A stretch of 64,000 bases of DNA from MGBC131033 sp910585655 (GTDB lineage: Bacteria > Bacillota > Clostridia > Lachnospirales > Lachnospiraceae), in contig CATBCG010000063.1 of NCBI GenBank assembly GCA_949502025.1, forward strand, positions 1-64,000, read 5' to 3'. Positions 1 through 8,468 of this stretch are shown here, piece after piece. Position numbers and translations under genes: made by a program. The notes under the pieces were generated by a model. That model worked only from the letters and a program-made list of their open reading frames with translations. It was not told where the DNA came from and did not search any database. Numbering within the stretch: position 1 is the stretch's first letter; every line of letters starts with the position of its first letter.

Positions 1-13
1 ATCGCCTGGCTTT

Positions 14-97
14 ATCCCATACAAGACACTTACTCCTAGCTGAATTTGTCTGTGCAAAGAAACGCACAGACAAATCCACCTGTATCTTGTATGGGAT
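14..97. repeat. nested inverted repeat (hairpin within hairpin)
   Basis: A 13-bp arm at 14-26 is exactly complementary to 85-97. Inside it an 11-bp arm at 45-55 is exactly complementary to 64-74. On the plus strand the outer arm is followed by TTTTACTGTTTTTTT, so the structure could terminate a plus-strand transcript entering from outside the window. It lies downstream of the minus-strand permease gene, where no T-run follows in the minus direction. The sequence ATCGCCTGGCT occurs at 1-11 and again at 130-140, flanking the structure. Confidence 0.6.
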
Positions 98-121
98 TTT
101 ACTGTTTTTTTGAGTTCCGTG

Positions 122-140
122 AGCCAGGCATCGCCTGGCT
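122..140. terminator. short hairpin, possible terminator
   Basis: AGCCAGGC, a 3-base loop and GCCTGGCT form an 8-bp perfect stem. On the plus strand it is followed by TGCTTTATTTTG. It lies 17 bases past the stop of the minus-strand permease. It may close transcripts from either side, but the T-tract is poor and only on the plus side. Confidence 0.35.
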
Positions 141-156
141 TGCTTTATTTTGAGGT

Positions 157-1506
157 TTACTCACTCTTCATAGCTTCGATCGCGCTGATCTTTGTAGCGC
201 GGTTGGCTGGATAATAGCCGGATACAATACCGACGCTCATTGCAAAGGCTGCTGCCAGAAACGGAAGCCAAAATGGGATGATAGAAAAAGATGTATTGAC
301 TACCTCCTGCCCATAGCCGACCGAGCTTCCCGACATCAGAGCCTCAAAGAGCGGGGCGCCGAATTTATTGATTGCATAGGAAATCGCATAGCTTAACGTA
401 ATACCGACAATCCCACCCATCAGTCCAATCATAGCCGCTTCAAAGAGGAAGAGCTTTTTGATATCCCGTACCAGACATCCCAACACCTTCATTACGCCGA
501 TTTCTTTTGTCCGCTCATAAATGGACATGACCATTGTATTGGCGATACTGATAGCGGACACAAGCATCGCTACCGCGCCGACACCGCCCAATACCATCTG
601 CAGCATCTTGGAGGTTTCTTCCATTGGTTTGGTCAGACTTGTCAAGCTGGAAGAATAAAACCCTAAGTCCTTAATCGCGTTCTGCACCTTTTCTACACTG
701 TTTACATTATCTACGTTGACTTTAATGCTGTTATAATCGGTAAGCTGTTTTTCTGCCTTTTTTCGGTCTGCCACCTTTAAATTCCGCATATATTCCCGGT
801 AGAGCTTTTCGTACTGCTTCTGATCCATGTAGATAGAACCGTCATACTCCCAGTTATCGGTCTGTTCAAATACTGCTACATTGACCTCATAATCTCTGGC
901 GCGCTTTCCTTCGTCTAGCTGAAATTCCCAGTTCTGAATCGTCAAACGGATCTTATCGGTTGGCTCTACTTTTACCTCTTCGTACCGCATCGCATTCGGA
1001 TTGTAAAAATAGTTGCTCAAAACATTCGCCCCTACCCAAATCGTCGGAATATCATCATCCTCATCGACCTCATAGCTTCCTACCGAAAGCGCCGGAAAGT
1101 CAAAAGCGTCAAACGTACCCGAATCCATAACCAGCACATTCATTCCACACTCATATTTTCCATTCGCTACCAGACGGACGTTTCCGTTGATCACCGGAGA
1201 TACGGTCTTTACATGCTCCATTTGCTCTATCTGCCGAATCAGATCGTTGTTTAATGCCTGCTCTTTAAAGTCCACATAATTTCCTTTGTCATCTATGACA
1301 TCCTGATATTTGGACACTGTAACGGCAGTCAAGCTTCCCAGCTCCATGACCTGCTTTTTAAAATTTGTATTCATCCCAATACCAATAGAAAACATAACAA
1401 CAATGGAAATCGTACCTATAACCACACCGACGATCGTCAGTGCCGTTCTTGCTTTCCGTCTGCCCAGGTTCCTAAGACCCATTTTCATTAAATCACTAAT
1501 CTTCAT
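157..1506 (-). CDS. ABC transporter permease, MacB/FtsX type
   Basis: Integral membrane permease of 449 residues. It has one N-terminal membrane segment (about 25-47), an extracytoplasmic MacB-type domain (about 50-290) and three C-terminal segments (about 300-325, 352-377, 410-435). Family hallmarks are ERTKEIGVMKVLG after the second segment and GYYPANRATKISAIEAM at the C-terminus. It presumably works with the ATPase at 4905-5807, the first gene of this operon. An upstream TTG would add three residues; I prefer the ATG at 1506 because AAAGGAA lies at a good distance and the start overlaps the end of the upstream gene by 11 bases. MacB/LolE-type permeases usually transmit mechanical force rather than import solutes. 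The substrate here is unknown. Confidence 0.88.
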   Translation of the reverse strand: MKISDLMKMGLRNLGRRKARTALTIVGVVIGTISIVVMFSIGIGMNTNFKKQVMELGSLTAVTVSKYQDVIDDKGNYVDFKEQALNNDLIRQIEQMEHVKTVSPVINGNVRLVANGKYECGMNVLVMDSGTFDAFDFPALSVGSYEVDEDDDIPTIWVGANVLSNYFYNPNAMRYEEVKVEPTDKIRLTIQNWEFQLDEGKRARDYEVNVAVFEQTDNWEYDGSIYMDQKQYEKLYREYMRNLKVADRKKAEKQLTDYNSIKVNVDNVNSVEKVQNAIKDLGFYSSSLTSLTKPMEETSKMLQMVLGGVGAVAMLVSAISIANTMVMSIYERTKEIGVMKVLGCLVRDIKKLFLFEAAMIGLMGGIVGITLSYAISYAINKFGAPLFEALMSGSSVGYGQEVVNTSFSIIPFWLPFLAAAFAMSVGIVSGYYPANRATKISAIEAMKSE

Positions 1507-2206
1507 ACAGATCAATTCCTTTTTTAATCTTTAGCTTTGCCCAAAGGACGCCAAGACCTACGCCAATCGCCAGCGCCAGCACGGAGATTCCGATCACAAA
1601 TGGCCAACTGGACAAAATCGGATCTTTTGGAGTAGTCGCGCCTTCCATCATATCCATACCATCGCCCATCATGCCCATATCTCCGCCAATCATATCCATG
1701 TCACCGCCGATCATATCGCCGTCTACTCCCGGATCTATCCCGACGTCCCCTTCGGTTCCATCCCCATCCAAGACTTCGCCACCTTCCGTTCCCTCGGTTC
1801 CGTCTCCATCTAAGACTTCGCCGTTTTCCGTTCCTTCGGTTCCGTCTCCATCTAAGACTTCGCCGCCTTCCGTTCCCTCGGTTCCGTCCCCATCTAAGAC
1901 TTCGCCGCCTTCCGTTCCCTCGGTTCCATCTCCGTCTAAGATTTCACCGCCTTCTGCTCCTTCGGTTCCGTCCCCTCCTAAGGTTTCGCTGCCTTCTGCT
2001 CCTTCGGTTCCGTCTCCTCCTAAAATTTCGCCGTCTGTGGCTCCCTCTGTCTGAGAGTCCTCTGCTTCGGCAGGCAGCGTCATAATGCCGCTGTCTGCGT
2101 TATTGGTAACACTATCTGTATCGCTGCTCACATTGCCTTCCGGTATTGCTACCGCTGTTGGCAGCACTACCGTCGCATTAAAATTCTCATCTAGTATCAA
2201 TTTCAT
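1496..2206 (-). CDS. acidic tandem-repeat protein with C-terminal membrane anchor
   Basis: 236 residues with no family I can name. Residues about 1-55 are nondescript. They are followed by six consecutive 14-residue units of the form DGDGTEGTEGGEVL plus a partial seventh, then a Gly/Asp/Met-rich stretch (MIGGDMDMIGGDMGMM). One membrane segment (about 197-220) is followed by a Lys-rich tail ending in LYED. The positive tail suggests the C-terminus is cytoplasmic and the repeats face outside, yet no N-terminal signal peptide is visible. Ribosome site GGAG lies 5 bases before ATG. It sits between the large CARDB-like protein and the permease and overlaps the permease start, so it is probably a subunit or accessory of the same complex. 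Confidence 0.8.
   Translation of the reverse strand: MKLILDENFNATVVLPTAVAIPEGNVSSDTDSVTNNADSGIMTLPAEAEDSQTEGATDGEILGGDGTEGAEGSETLGGDGTEGAEGGEILDGDGTEGTEGGEVLDGDGTEGTEGGEVLDGDGTEGTENGEVLDGDGTEGTEGGEVLDGDGTEGDVGIDPGVDGDMIGGDMDMIGGDMGMMGDGMDMMEGATTPKDPILSSWPFVIGISVLALAIGVGLGVLWAKLKIKKGIDLYED
1745..2045. repeat. 42-bp in-frame tandem repeat (coding minisatellite)
   Basis: About six near-identical 42-bp units plus a partial one, each coding 14 residues, lie inside the acidic protein gene. The units differ at a few positions (A/T, G/N and V/I changes in the protein). Copy number could vary between strains by slippage without breaking the frame. Confidence 0.85.
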
Positions 2207-2256
2207 AGTTTCTCCATGCTCCCTTCTGATTTTCGCCTCCGAACATTTTCCGCTCT

Positions 2257-4860
2257 TTAATCCAGTTCTTCATCCAAACGCTTTAGCTGTTTTTTCTTAT
2301 ACAGCTTAATGATAATACTCTTTGTCACCAGCGGCGCAATCAGCACCAGAGCTACCTGAATCAATACAAAAGCCCATACCGGAAGAAGCGGCTTTTTCGC
2401 ATTTACCATACCGGTTCCATCTACATCTATCATTCCGCCGTTCGGATCGTCAAGACCCGGGTCAATCGGAGTATTGTCAACTACTTGGATCTCGCTTTCA
2501 AAGCTTTCGTCAAAGGTCGAAATATTGCCGTTGCTGTCCTCATAAGAAATATGCAGGGTACCGGTGCCAAATCCCTCTACCATCGGCGTTACATTTAGTT
2601 CCCAGGATTTTCCGGTTCCTGGTTCTACATTTCCGATCATTACCATACTTCCGGCAGCATCAAAATCTCCCTCAACGCTAGCCGTTACATTGTAAAGCGG
2701 AGATTTTCCCATGTTATAAAACTCAAAGCTCATTGTCGTCAGCTCTCCGAAACGAGGAGCTTCCCAATAGCCTACCATGATGTTGCTGACCATTGGACGG
2801 TCGTTGGAATAAACCGGAATTTTCAGCTTCTCATCAAGGGAATCTGACTTGGAGATATCGTTGCCGTTCTCATCCTTTGCCGCATATTCATATTCAAATT
2901 TAATCGCCAAATCATAGCCGCCTGTAGCCGCATCTCCTTTGACCTTTAACGGAATCTCACAGGATTCTACCTCTCCTGCTCCGATCGTCGGAATCAGGAA
3001 GCTGCTGCTGCCCTCTACGATGGAAAAGGTGCTATCCTCTGAGGATACTGTTACTTTGATATTGTCCGCTACAGCAGAGCTATGGGTATTTCGTACATTA
3101 AATTGGAAAATAAATTCGGATCCAGCCATCAGCTTTTCTACGCCAAGGTTGTAATCCTGTACCAACAGCTTTGGCATACTGTTTGTCACCGGTTTTTTCT
3201 CTTCCTCTACTTCCCCCTCTAAAAACAAAGAAGTCGTATTGTGGCAGGTCGATCCGTCCGGTAAGGTATATGTCACCTTTGCCGTCAGGTTTTTGGTTCC
3301 TGCAGTAAAACTCTTGGCAGACGATAAGCTAAAGGAAGCAATCGCACTTTTTCCTGACTCCAAATCTGCTAAATCTACCGTATCATACAGGAAATTCGGA
3401 ATAAAACCGGCTTCGCTATAACCACCTAACTGTACCTTTACTCCGGTTACTTTTTCTTTTCCTACATTCTGGTATTGCAGACGGATGCTGATATTTTGCT
3501 CTGCGCCGATCCGCTTCGGATAGCTGGCAGATACCAGTTCCATATCCGTTCCCTCGCCATCCTCTTTCTTTTCATCTACCTGACCTTCGATAAACAAGGA
3601 AACCGTATTGTCATATACAGTACCATCTAACGATTTGTAAGTTACTCTAGCAGTCAACGTTTTGGTTCCGGCTGTCAACGATTTTGCAGCCGTCAGGCTA
3701 AATTCTGCCGTACCGGTCTTTCCTGCCCCCAATTCTTCCAAGTTTACCGTATCATAAATAAAATTCGGAATCAGGTTTGCTTCGCTGTAACCGCCTAATT
3801 GTACCTTTACATCCGTTACCGGATCTTTGCCTTTATTTTTATATTGCAGGCGGATCTTCACCTCTCCGTCCGGTTTCACACTTTTTGGGCAGGTGGTTTT
3901 TACCAACTGTACGTCGGAATTTTCCGTTACCTTAACCGGCTCCTTATCCGCCGCTTCTATATAAAAAGGGGTTTCTTTCTGATAGGTCGTGCCATCGTCC
4001 AAAGTAAAATCAATGATCGCTTTCAGGCTTTTTACTCCGCTTGTCATTGTTTTGGCTGCCTTAAAAGCAAAGTCCGCATTGACCGTACCGCCCGGCTGTA
4101 AAATATTGGCTTCTATAGTATTATAAAGCTCCTGCGGAATAAAGCCGCTCTCCTCTGCTCCGCTCAGACGGACTTTGATATCCGAAGCGGAAAGTTCTCC
4201 ATCGTTTTGAAATTTCAGACCAATCGAAAACTCGTCTTCCGGCTTGATGGAATCCGGTACGTCCTGTTCGATAATCCGAAACTCCGGCAAACGGCGCTCT
4301 TCCGTAACGCGGATTTTAATATCTGGCTTTTGTGTTAATTCCACCTCGCAGTAATTATTAAAGCTATCCGTTGTCACAAATAACATTTTTCCTAAATTAT
4401 AGTCGCCTTTTCTGGCGCTCTCTTTAATTTTTAGCGAAAATGTCACATACGTTGTTCTGCCCATCACAATGTTTTGAATAATTGTTCCATCCTTTACATC
4501 ATCTCTGGCAAATTTAAAGTCGGATACCAATTCAAACGGCAAATTTACCTTTTTCGTTTCTATCCCGTTTTCTGTTTCCCGTTCTACTTCCCCTTTTAAC
4601 TCCAAAGAAATCACGGGCTTTCGGATTGTATAATCTGTCGCCCGAATCGGAAGCGTAATCTGAATAGTCTCTCCCGGCTTTCCCTCAAACGGGCTTAATA
4701 GCTCCGTCACAACAGCCTTAGGTTTTGTCGCTTCGCTGGGAAAATCCCCAGTTGCCCTTGACGTCACTCCTGGAGCTACTGCTGTCAGCACCACCGCCAA
4801 CAACAGCGCCACCGCTGCCCATTTCTTTTTCCTTCTCATCCTTTTCCTCACCTTTCTCAT
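2257..4860 (-). CDS. large secreted CARDB/COG1361-like protein, membrane anchored
   Basis: 867 residues. The N-terminus has a Lys/Arg-rich start, a hydrophobic core and a cleavage-like region (about 1-38), so it is exported. The body is beta-rich with repeated Ig-like units. Two clear copies (about 318-425 and 440-550) share VKIRLQY/ISIRLQY, DVKVQLGGYSEA, FIYDTV and a closing SLF-EG. Further related units lie before and after. A C-terminal membrane segment (about 830-852) and a basic tail anchor it. This is the architecture of S-layer-like CARDB proteins encoded next to MacB-type ABC transporters. It follows the ATPase by 44 bases and precedes the tandem-repeat protein by 50. It probably forms the outer part of that complex; the ligand is unknown. 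Confidence 0.78.
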   Translation of the reverse strand: MRKVRKRMRRKKKWAAVALLLAVVLTAVAPGVTSRATGDFPSEATKPKAVVTELLSPFEGKPGETIQITLPIRATDYTIRKPVISLELKGEVERETENGIETKKVNLPFELVSDFKFARDDVKDGTIIQNIVMGRTTYVTFSLKIKESARKGDYNLGKMLFVTTDSFNNYCEVELTQKPDIKIRVTEERRLPEFRIIEQDVPDSIKPEDEFSIGLKFQNDGELSASDIKVRLSGAEESGFIPQELYNTIEANILQPGGTVNADFAFKAAKTMTSGVKSLKAIIDFTLDDGTTYQKETPFYIEAADKEPVKVTENSDVQLVKTTCPKSVKPDGEVKIRLQYKNKGKDPVTDVKVQLGGYSEANLIPNFIYDTVNLEELGAGKTGTAEFSLTAAKSLTAGTKTLTARVTYKSLDGTVYDNTVSLFIEGQVDEKKEDGEGTDMELVSASYPKRIGAEQNISIRLQYQNVGKEKVTGVKVQLGGYSEAGFIPNFLYDTVDLADLESGKSAIASFSLSSAKSFTAGTKNLTAKVTYTLPDGSTCHNTTSLFLEGEVEEEKKPVTNSMPKLLVQDYNLGVEKLMAGSEFIFQFNVRNTHSSAVADNIKVTVSSEDSTFSIVEGSSSFLIPTIGAGEVESCEIPLKVKGDAATGGYDLAIKFEYEYAAKDENGNDISKSDSLDEKLKIPVYSNDRPMVSNIMVGYWEAPRFGELTTMSFEFYNMGKSPLYNVTASVEGDFDAAGSMVMIGNVEPGTGKSWELNVTPMVEGFGTGTLHISYEDSNGNISTFDESFESEIQVVDNTPIDPGLDDPNGGMIDVDGTGMVNAKKPLLPVWAFVLIQVALVLIAPLVTKSIIIKLYKKKQLKRLDEELD

Positions 4861-4904
4861 AAACTCTGTAATCTTTTTTTCAGCATTGCTTTACCCGGAA
4901 ACCA

Positions 4905-5807
4905 TTAAGAATCCGTCCCCGTTTTCTCTGGTTCTTGGTTCTTTCCCGGCTTTTCCGGAGAGACCTTTCCCTGCCGCAACTGCGCAATCTTTCGCTTTCG
5001 TTCCTCTTTTTTTTGTTTTTGCAGCTCCTTGTAGGCTTGAATCTCTGCCTCCGCCTCTGCTTCAATCTGCTCCATCGACTTTTTCACTTCTACGCTCTGG
5101 ATTTTCCCATCCAGGATATGTATGATTTTATCGGCATATTCTGCCAGCCTTGGATCATGCGTTACCATAACGATGGTCTGATGATTCCTCCTTGCCAAGC
5201 CATGAATCAAATCCATAACCTCCATCGCCGTCTTGGTATCCAAATTACCGGTAGGCTCATCGGCAAACACAATTTCCGGGTTGGCGACAAAAGCTCTGGC
5301 AATCCCTACTCTTTGCTGCTGCCCGCCGCTCATTTCCTTTGGTCTGTGGTTTAGTCTGGCTGCCAGTCCTACCTGTTTGAGCATCGCTGTCGCCAGCTCT
5401 TTTCTCTTTTTTGGTCTTACCCGCTTAAACACCAGCGGAAATTCTACGTTTTCTAAGGCGTTCATCGAACCCATCAGGTTATACGACTGAAACACAAATC
5501 CCAAATACTTCTGACGGAATTTTGCCAAGCCGTTTTCACTCATCTTCCGTATATTCTGTCCTTTGATTAGGATATCCCCTTTTGTCGCTTTTTCTATCCC
5601 TGCCATCAGGTTTAACAGAGTGGATTTACCAGAACCGGAAGTACCCAGCAAACAGCAAAACTCACCCTTTAAAATTTCAAAATTAACGTCGTCTACCGCA
5701 TAGATTTTTTCTTTCCCCATCCGGTAAATTTTACGAACGCTCTTTACTTCAATTACCTTTTCAGGCTGTTTTTCCTTCGCCTTTTTTTTCTTTTTCTCTG
5801 ATTCCAT
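4905..5807 (-). CDS. ABC transporter ATP-binding protein, LolD/MacB type
   Basis: 300 residues. The ATPase domain (about 18-225) shows Walker A GTSGSGKST, the family phrase FRQKYLGFVFQSYNLM, signature MSGGQQQRVGIARAF, Walker B VFADEPTGNLD and the H-loop VMVTHDPRL. Both ends are Lys/Glu-rich: residues 1-17 and a charged, probably coiled-coil tail from about 228 to 300, longer than usual for LolD-type ATPases. First gene of a four-gene minus-strand operon with the CARDB-like protein, tandem-repeat protein and FtsX-type permease. It should energise the permease at 157-1506. Ribosome site GGAGGCGGTGAG precedes the ATG. Confidence 0.92.
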   Translation of the reverse strand: MESEKKKKKAKEKQPEKVIEVKSVRKIYRMGKEKIYAVDDVNFEILKGEFCCLLGTSGSGKSTLLNLMAGIEKATKGDILIKGQNIRKMSENGLAKFRQKYLGFVFQSYNLMGSMNALENVEFPLVFKRVRPKKRKELATAMLKQVGLAARLNHRPKEMSGGQQQRVGIARAFVANPEIVFADEPTGNLDTKTAMEVMDLIHGLARRNHQTIVMVTHDPRLAEYADKIIHILDGKIQSVEVKKSMEQIEAEAEAEIQAYKELQKQKKEERKRKIAQLRQGKVSPEKPGKNQEPEKTGTDS

Positions 5808-6034
5808 TTTCTCACCGCCTCCCTGATGTATGCTATGCCGAACCCCTCCTTACACCAAAACAGACTCCGACATGCTCACCACTTTCCATCATACTCCTTA
5901 ATTGTTACTAATGCGATACATATTTCTTACAAATTCCTTAATTTTGTATCAGATATTTTTTAACGTACAAAAACCCTCTACATATATATGACGCGATTTC
6001 TGCCTAACATGTTGCAGTCGATTTGAAATTTTTT

Positions 6035-6895
6035 TCATCTGTCCAGCGACTTATCGTACTCTTCCAATAATTTGGCATATTCGTCATATACAAAAGAATT
6101 CCAATGTATCCCGTCCGCCGAATACGACTCTTTTAGCCATCCTGTGGAATCTTTTAGAAAATCTGTACAATCAAAGTATCTCACATTCCTATCCTCTGCC
6201 AGTTCCTTCAAAGCCTCGTTACAGTCCGGTATCTGAGCAAATCCAGGATTGTTTTTCTTTTCTGCGGCGGTCACTGGCGGGATTGCCATCATTACAATAT
6301 CTGTCTCTGGAGAGGCGGATTGAATGCACTCTATAATCTTCCGATAACTACCTACCAATTCTCCCTCCTTACGGTAAAGAAGATCGTTGATGCCTAACAT
6401 AATGTATACTCTATATGGTTTCTCCTCTATTACACACTCCAATGCAGATTTTCCGTTAAGTATCTGCTTGGTACGAAATGTTTCTGTATTAAGACCGATA
6501 GAAGCTGCTATCTTTTTCTTTCCTCTAATGTTTATTTTATCTAAAACACCATACGACGTAAAAGCGGCAGTAATAGAATCCCCGGCAAATACCGTAGTTC
6601 GGCTGCATTTATCTCCCAGATCATCTGATATACGATCGTAATAACCTCTTATATCAGCCAGCCTTTCCCCATACGAATCCGTCACGAATTCTCCTGCTGG
6701 AACATTTTCATATGACAGTATCTGTACGGCATCTTTTATCGACAACGCTTTCACTATCCATTCTACGTTCCTCTCTGGTTCATATCGCCTTGCTTTAGCA
6801 GAAGACTCCAATAATACACCTGCTACTGCTACTGCGCACAAAACAAAAGAAACTGTCTTCGCACACCCTTTTAGTTTTATGATTAAATTTTCCAC
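6035..6895 (-). CDS. SGNH/GDSL-type hydrolase, secreted or anchored
   Basis: 286 residues. A hydrophobic segment (about 13-33) acts as signal peptide or anchor. The SGNH blocks are all present: FAGDSITAAF (nucleophile Ser), GINDLL (block III Asn) and DGIHWN near the C-terminus (Asp-His). Such enzymes hydrolyse esters of lipids or remove acyl groups from surface glycans; the substrate cannot be read from the sequence. It stands alone, with a 228-base gap to the ABC operon downstream. Its 5' leader holds a full copy of the four-hairpin repeat, starting about 50 bases before the ATG. Confidence 0.85.
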   Translation of the reverse strand: MENLIIKLKGCAKTVSFVLCAVAVAGVLLESSAKARRYEPERNVEWIVKALSIKDAVQILSYENVPAGEFVTDSYGERLADIRGYYDRISDDLGDKCSRTTVFAGDSITAAFTSYGVLDKINIRGKKKIAASIGLNTETFRTKQILNGKSALECVIEEKPYRVYIMLGINDLLYRKEGELVGSYRKIIECIQSASPETDIVMMAIPPVTAAEKKNNPGFAQIPDCNEALKELAEDRNVRYFDCTDFLKDSTGWLKESYSADGIHWNSFVYDEYAKLLEEYDKSLDR

Positions 6896-6922
6896 GTCTT
6901 ATTTCCTCCCTTCCTGCAAAAT

Positions 6923-7084
6923 GAACTTTCCTATGACATGAAAAGGAATTCCACAAAGTGGAATTCTCGCGCCGAGCGCGGTTGCCTTACGGCAACATCT
7001 TCTATTCGCGCGAGTGCGCATCCCGCCCGGAGGGCTTTTTATATGATAGGGAAGTTTGGAGAACTTTCCTATCATATAAAAAAA
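6923..7084 (+). repeat. four-hairpin interspersed element, copy 1
   Basis: Core at 6946-7084. In order: GAATTCCAC-AAA-GTGGAATTC; an arm CTCGCGC pairing with GCGCGAG around an inner GTTGCC/GGCAAC stem; GCCC-GGA-GGGC; and a 15-bp stem TATGATAGGGAAGTT/AACTTTCCTATCATA (one G-T) flanked by T and A runs. The left flank at 6923-6938 repeats GAACTTTCCTATGA. It lies in the 5' leader of the SGNH hydrolase gene. Further copies are at 39541 and 53930 and fragments elsewhere. Confidence 0.9.
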
Positions 7085-7177
7085 GACAGACAAATGCCCG
7101 TCCAATTTTTTCTCACTTCACATTTTAATTATATTCCGTATAACGTGCTTATATGAATTTAATTACACTACATTTCT

Positions 7178-7209
7178 GAAAGGATAGGCAAATGCTGCCC
7201 ATCCTTTCA
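7178..7209. terminator. hairpin downstream of the Rpn-type nuclease gene
   Basis: GAAAGGAT and ATCCTTTC arms enclose a second pairing of GGCA with TGCC. No convincing T-tract follows on either strand, so termination is doubtful. The rest of 7085-7243 is AT-rich and shows nothing I can name. Confidence 0.3.
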
Positions 7210-7243
7210 ACTGCCGCCGGGCTAAATCCGGGTACCTGCTAAA

Positions 7244-8281
7244 TTAGTCGCCCCAGTACCTCTCTACGTATTGAGCGGCTGCACTTTCTTTAAGATCATA
7301 CTTCTTTGCAATATATTGTATCGTCTTGGTTTTATCATAAAGTAGCTCTTCACGGCAAGTAACAATAAGAAGTCGGATGCCTTGCCTAATGCCCTGCTTA
7401 ATGCCCTCTTCCCTACCCTGCTTCAATATCAAAGATGCTTCGCTTTCTAAAACCGTACCACTCATAAACTTGCCAACTCCTTCCACTACATTTTTATATT
7501 TTGCGGCTACATTATCTAACACCTTATAGGACATTTCCAGTGTATGCCTTTTCTCAGCAACAGTAATCGTCCCTTTTTGTTCTAACTTTTCCAGATCCAA
7601 TGCGATTTGATAATATTTATCTGCAAGCTTTTGAAGAGCTTCTTCATTTCTATTACACTTTTCAAATTTACTCTCGTCATTAAAGATCTGAAAAGGTAAC
7701 AAAAAAAATAACTTTTTCTGCGAAATCGTCTCCCACTCATATTTTCGTAACTTTATCACAGGAATCTCGTACTCCATGGAATTCCCACCAGCCCTGATGC
7801 ACACTTGAAGAAAATCTGGCGTACTATCAGAACTTCTCAAATAAAGGACAGCAGCCTGCGGAAACTCTACTATCATTTTATTGCCTTCTATAACAGCATG
7901 ATCCAATGCTGTTTGGGAGCCATAATCAAACATACGTACCGTTATCGTATTGTCCTCACTACTTTGGCATTCTATATGAAATATCTCCGTTTTAGCGCTT
8001 ATAATTGCAAATTTAGAATCGGTTATAAGCTTTCTCTGCTTACCATTCCCTTCATCTACAAATATCTCGTTCTGATATAATGTTATTTCCTCTTCTCCGG
8101 TATACTTCTTTCCAAACACTTCATTCACTAAAGGTATCAGAAAACGACTACATACTGCTATCATAGAACGAAATACATCATCATAGGGAGTGGGTGAATA
8201 TCCACTTTTCTTTGTATCTGCTTCTATCTCAACCATAGTCTCATCAAATAAACTTGATACTTCCATTTCAGGTTTTTTCAT
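7244..8281 (-). CDS. Rpn family / PD-(D/E)XK nuclease transposase-like protein
   Basis: 345 residues. The N-terminal two thirds match the PDDEXK_2 (Rpn, recombination-promoting nuclease) family: YDDVFRSMIAVCSRFLIPLVN at the start, FHIECQSSEDN as the E-x-Q version of the nuclease motif, and the MFDYGSQTALDHA region. The C-terminus carries the family's repeated EGIKQGIRQGIR helix before a short helical end. Related proteins cut DNA in RecA-independent recombination assays, and some act in abortive phage defence. Despite the transposase label there are no inverted-repeat ends here, so I see a resident gene rather than an IS. It has its own promoter and no operon partner. Confidence 0.8.
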   Translation of the reverse strand: MKKPEMEVSSLFDETMVEIEADTKKSGYSPTPYDDVFRSMIAVCSRFLIPLVNEVFGKKYTGEEEITLYQNEIFVDEGNGKQRKLITDSKFAIISAKTEIFHIECQSSEDNTITVRMFDYGSQTALDHAVIEGNKMIVEFPQAAVLYLRSSDSTPDFLQVCIRAGGNSMEYEIPVIKLRKYEWETISQKKLFFLLPFQIFNDESKFEKCNRNEEALQKLADKYYQIALDLEKLEQKGTITVAEKRHTLEMSYKVLDNVAAKYKNVVEGVGKFMSGTVLESEASLILKQGREEGIKQGIRQGIRLLIVTCREELLYDKTKTIQYIAKKYDLKESAAAQYVERYWGD

Positions 8282-8316
8282 GAAGTCTCCTTTCTGAACG
8301 GCTAGAACCTGTCTGT

Positions 8317-8345
8317 ATTATAACACCATATTTTAAAATACGCAA
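8317..8345 (-). promoter_or_regulatory. sigma-A promoter of the Rpn-type gene
   Basis: Reading the minus strand: TTGCGT, 17-base spacer, TATAAT, about 35 bases upstream of the start codon at 8281. Confidence 0.65.
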
Positions 8346-8407
8346 CTACATTGGTCGCCGTAAAAAAGGATATCCAGAGCATGTACTAAATCTTTTTTAA
8401 AAATTTC

Positions 8408-8436
8408 TTGAACCATTATACTTCTTCCCTTATAAT
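8408..8436 (+). promoter_or_regulatory. sigma-A promoter of the nucleoid-associated protein gene
   Basis: TTGAAC at 8408-8413, 17-base spacer, TATAAT at 8431-8436. An AAAGGAGG ribosome site follows at 8454 before the ATG at 8469. Confidence 0.75.
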
Positions 8437-8468
8437 GACAAAGATAAGAAACAAAGGAGGCTACTGTT

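Noticed and set aside
1745..2045. CRISPR-like direct repeats
   Set aside because: The units are contiguous, without unique spacers, and in frame within a protein gene.
1671..2054. Plus-strand frame of Ser/Pro repeats opposite the acidic repeat protein
   Set aside because: It is the antisense reading of the 42-bp coding repeat. It has no ribosome site and the minus-strand gene fits the operon.
5808..6034. An 18-codon leader peptide upstream of the ABC ATPase gene
   Set aside because: The AAGGAG site is only one base from the first ATG, and no associated terminator or conserved feature is visible. No convincing promoter was found in this gap either.
7244..8281. Insertion sequence called from the transposase-like nuclease
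   Set aside because: No terminal inverted repeats or target duplication; the Rpn family is not a classical transposase.
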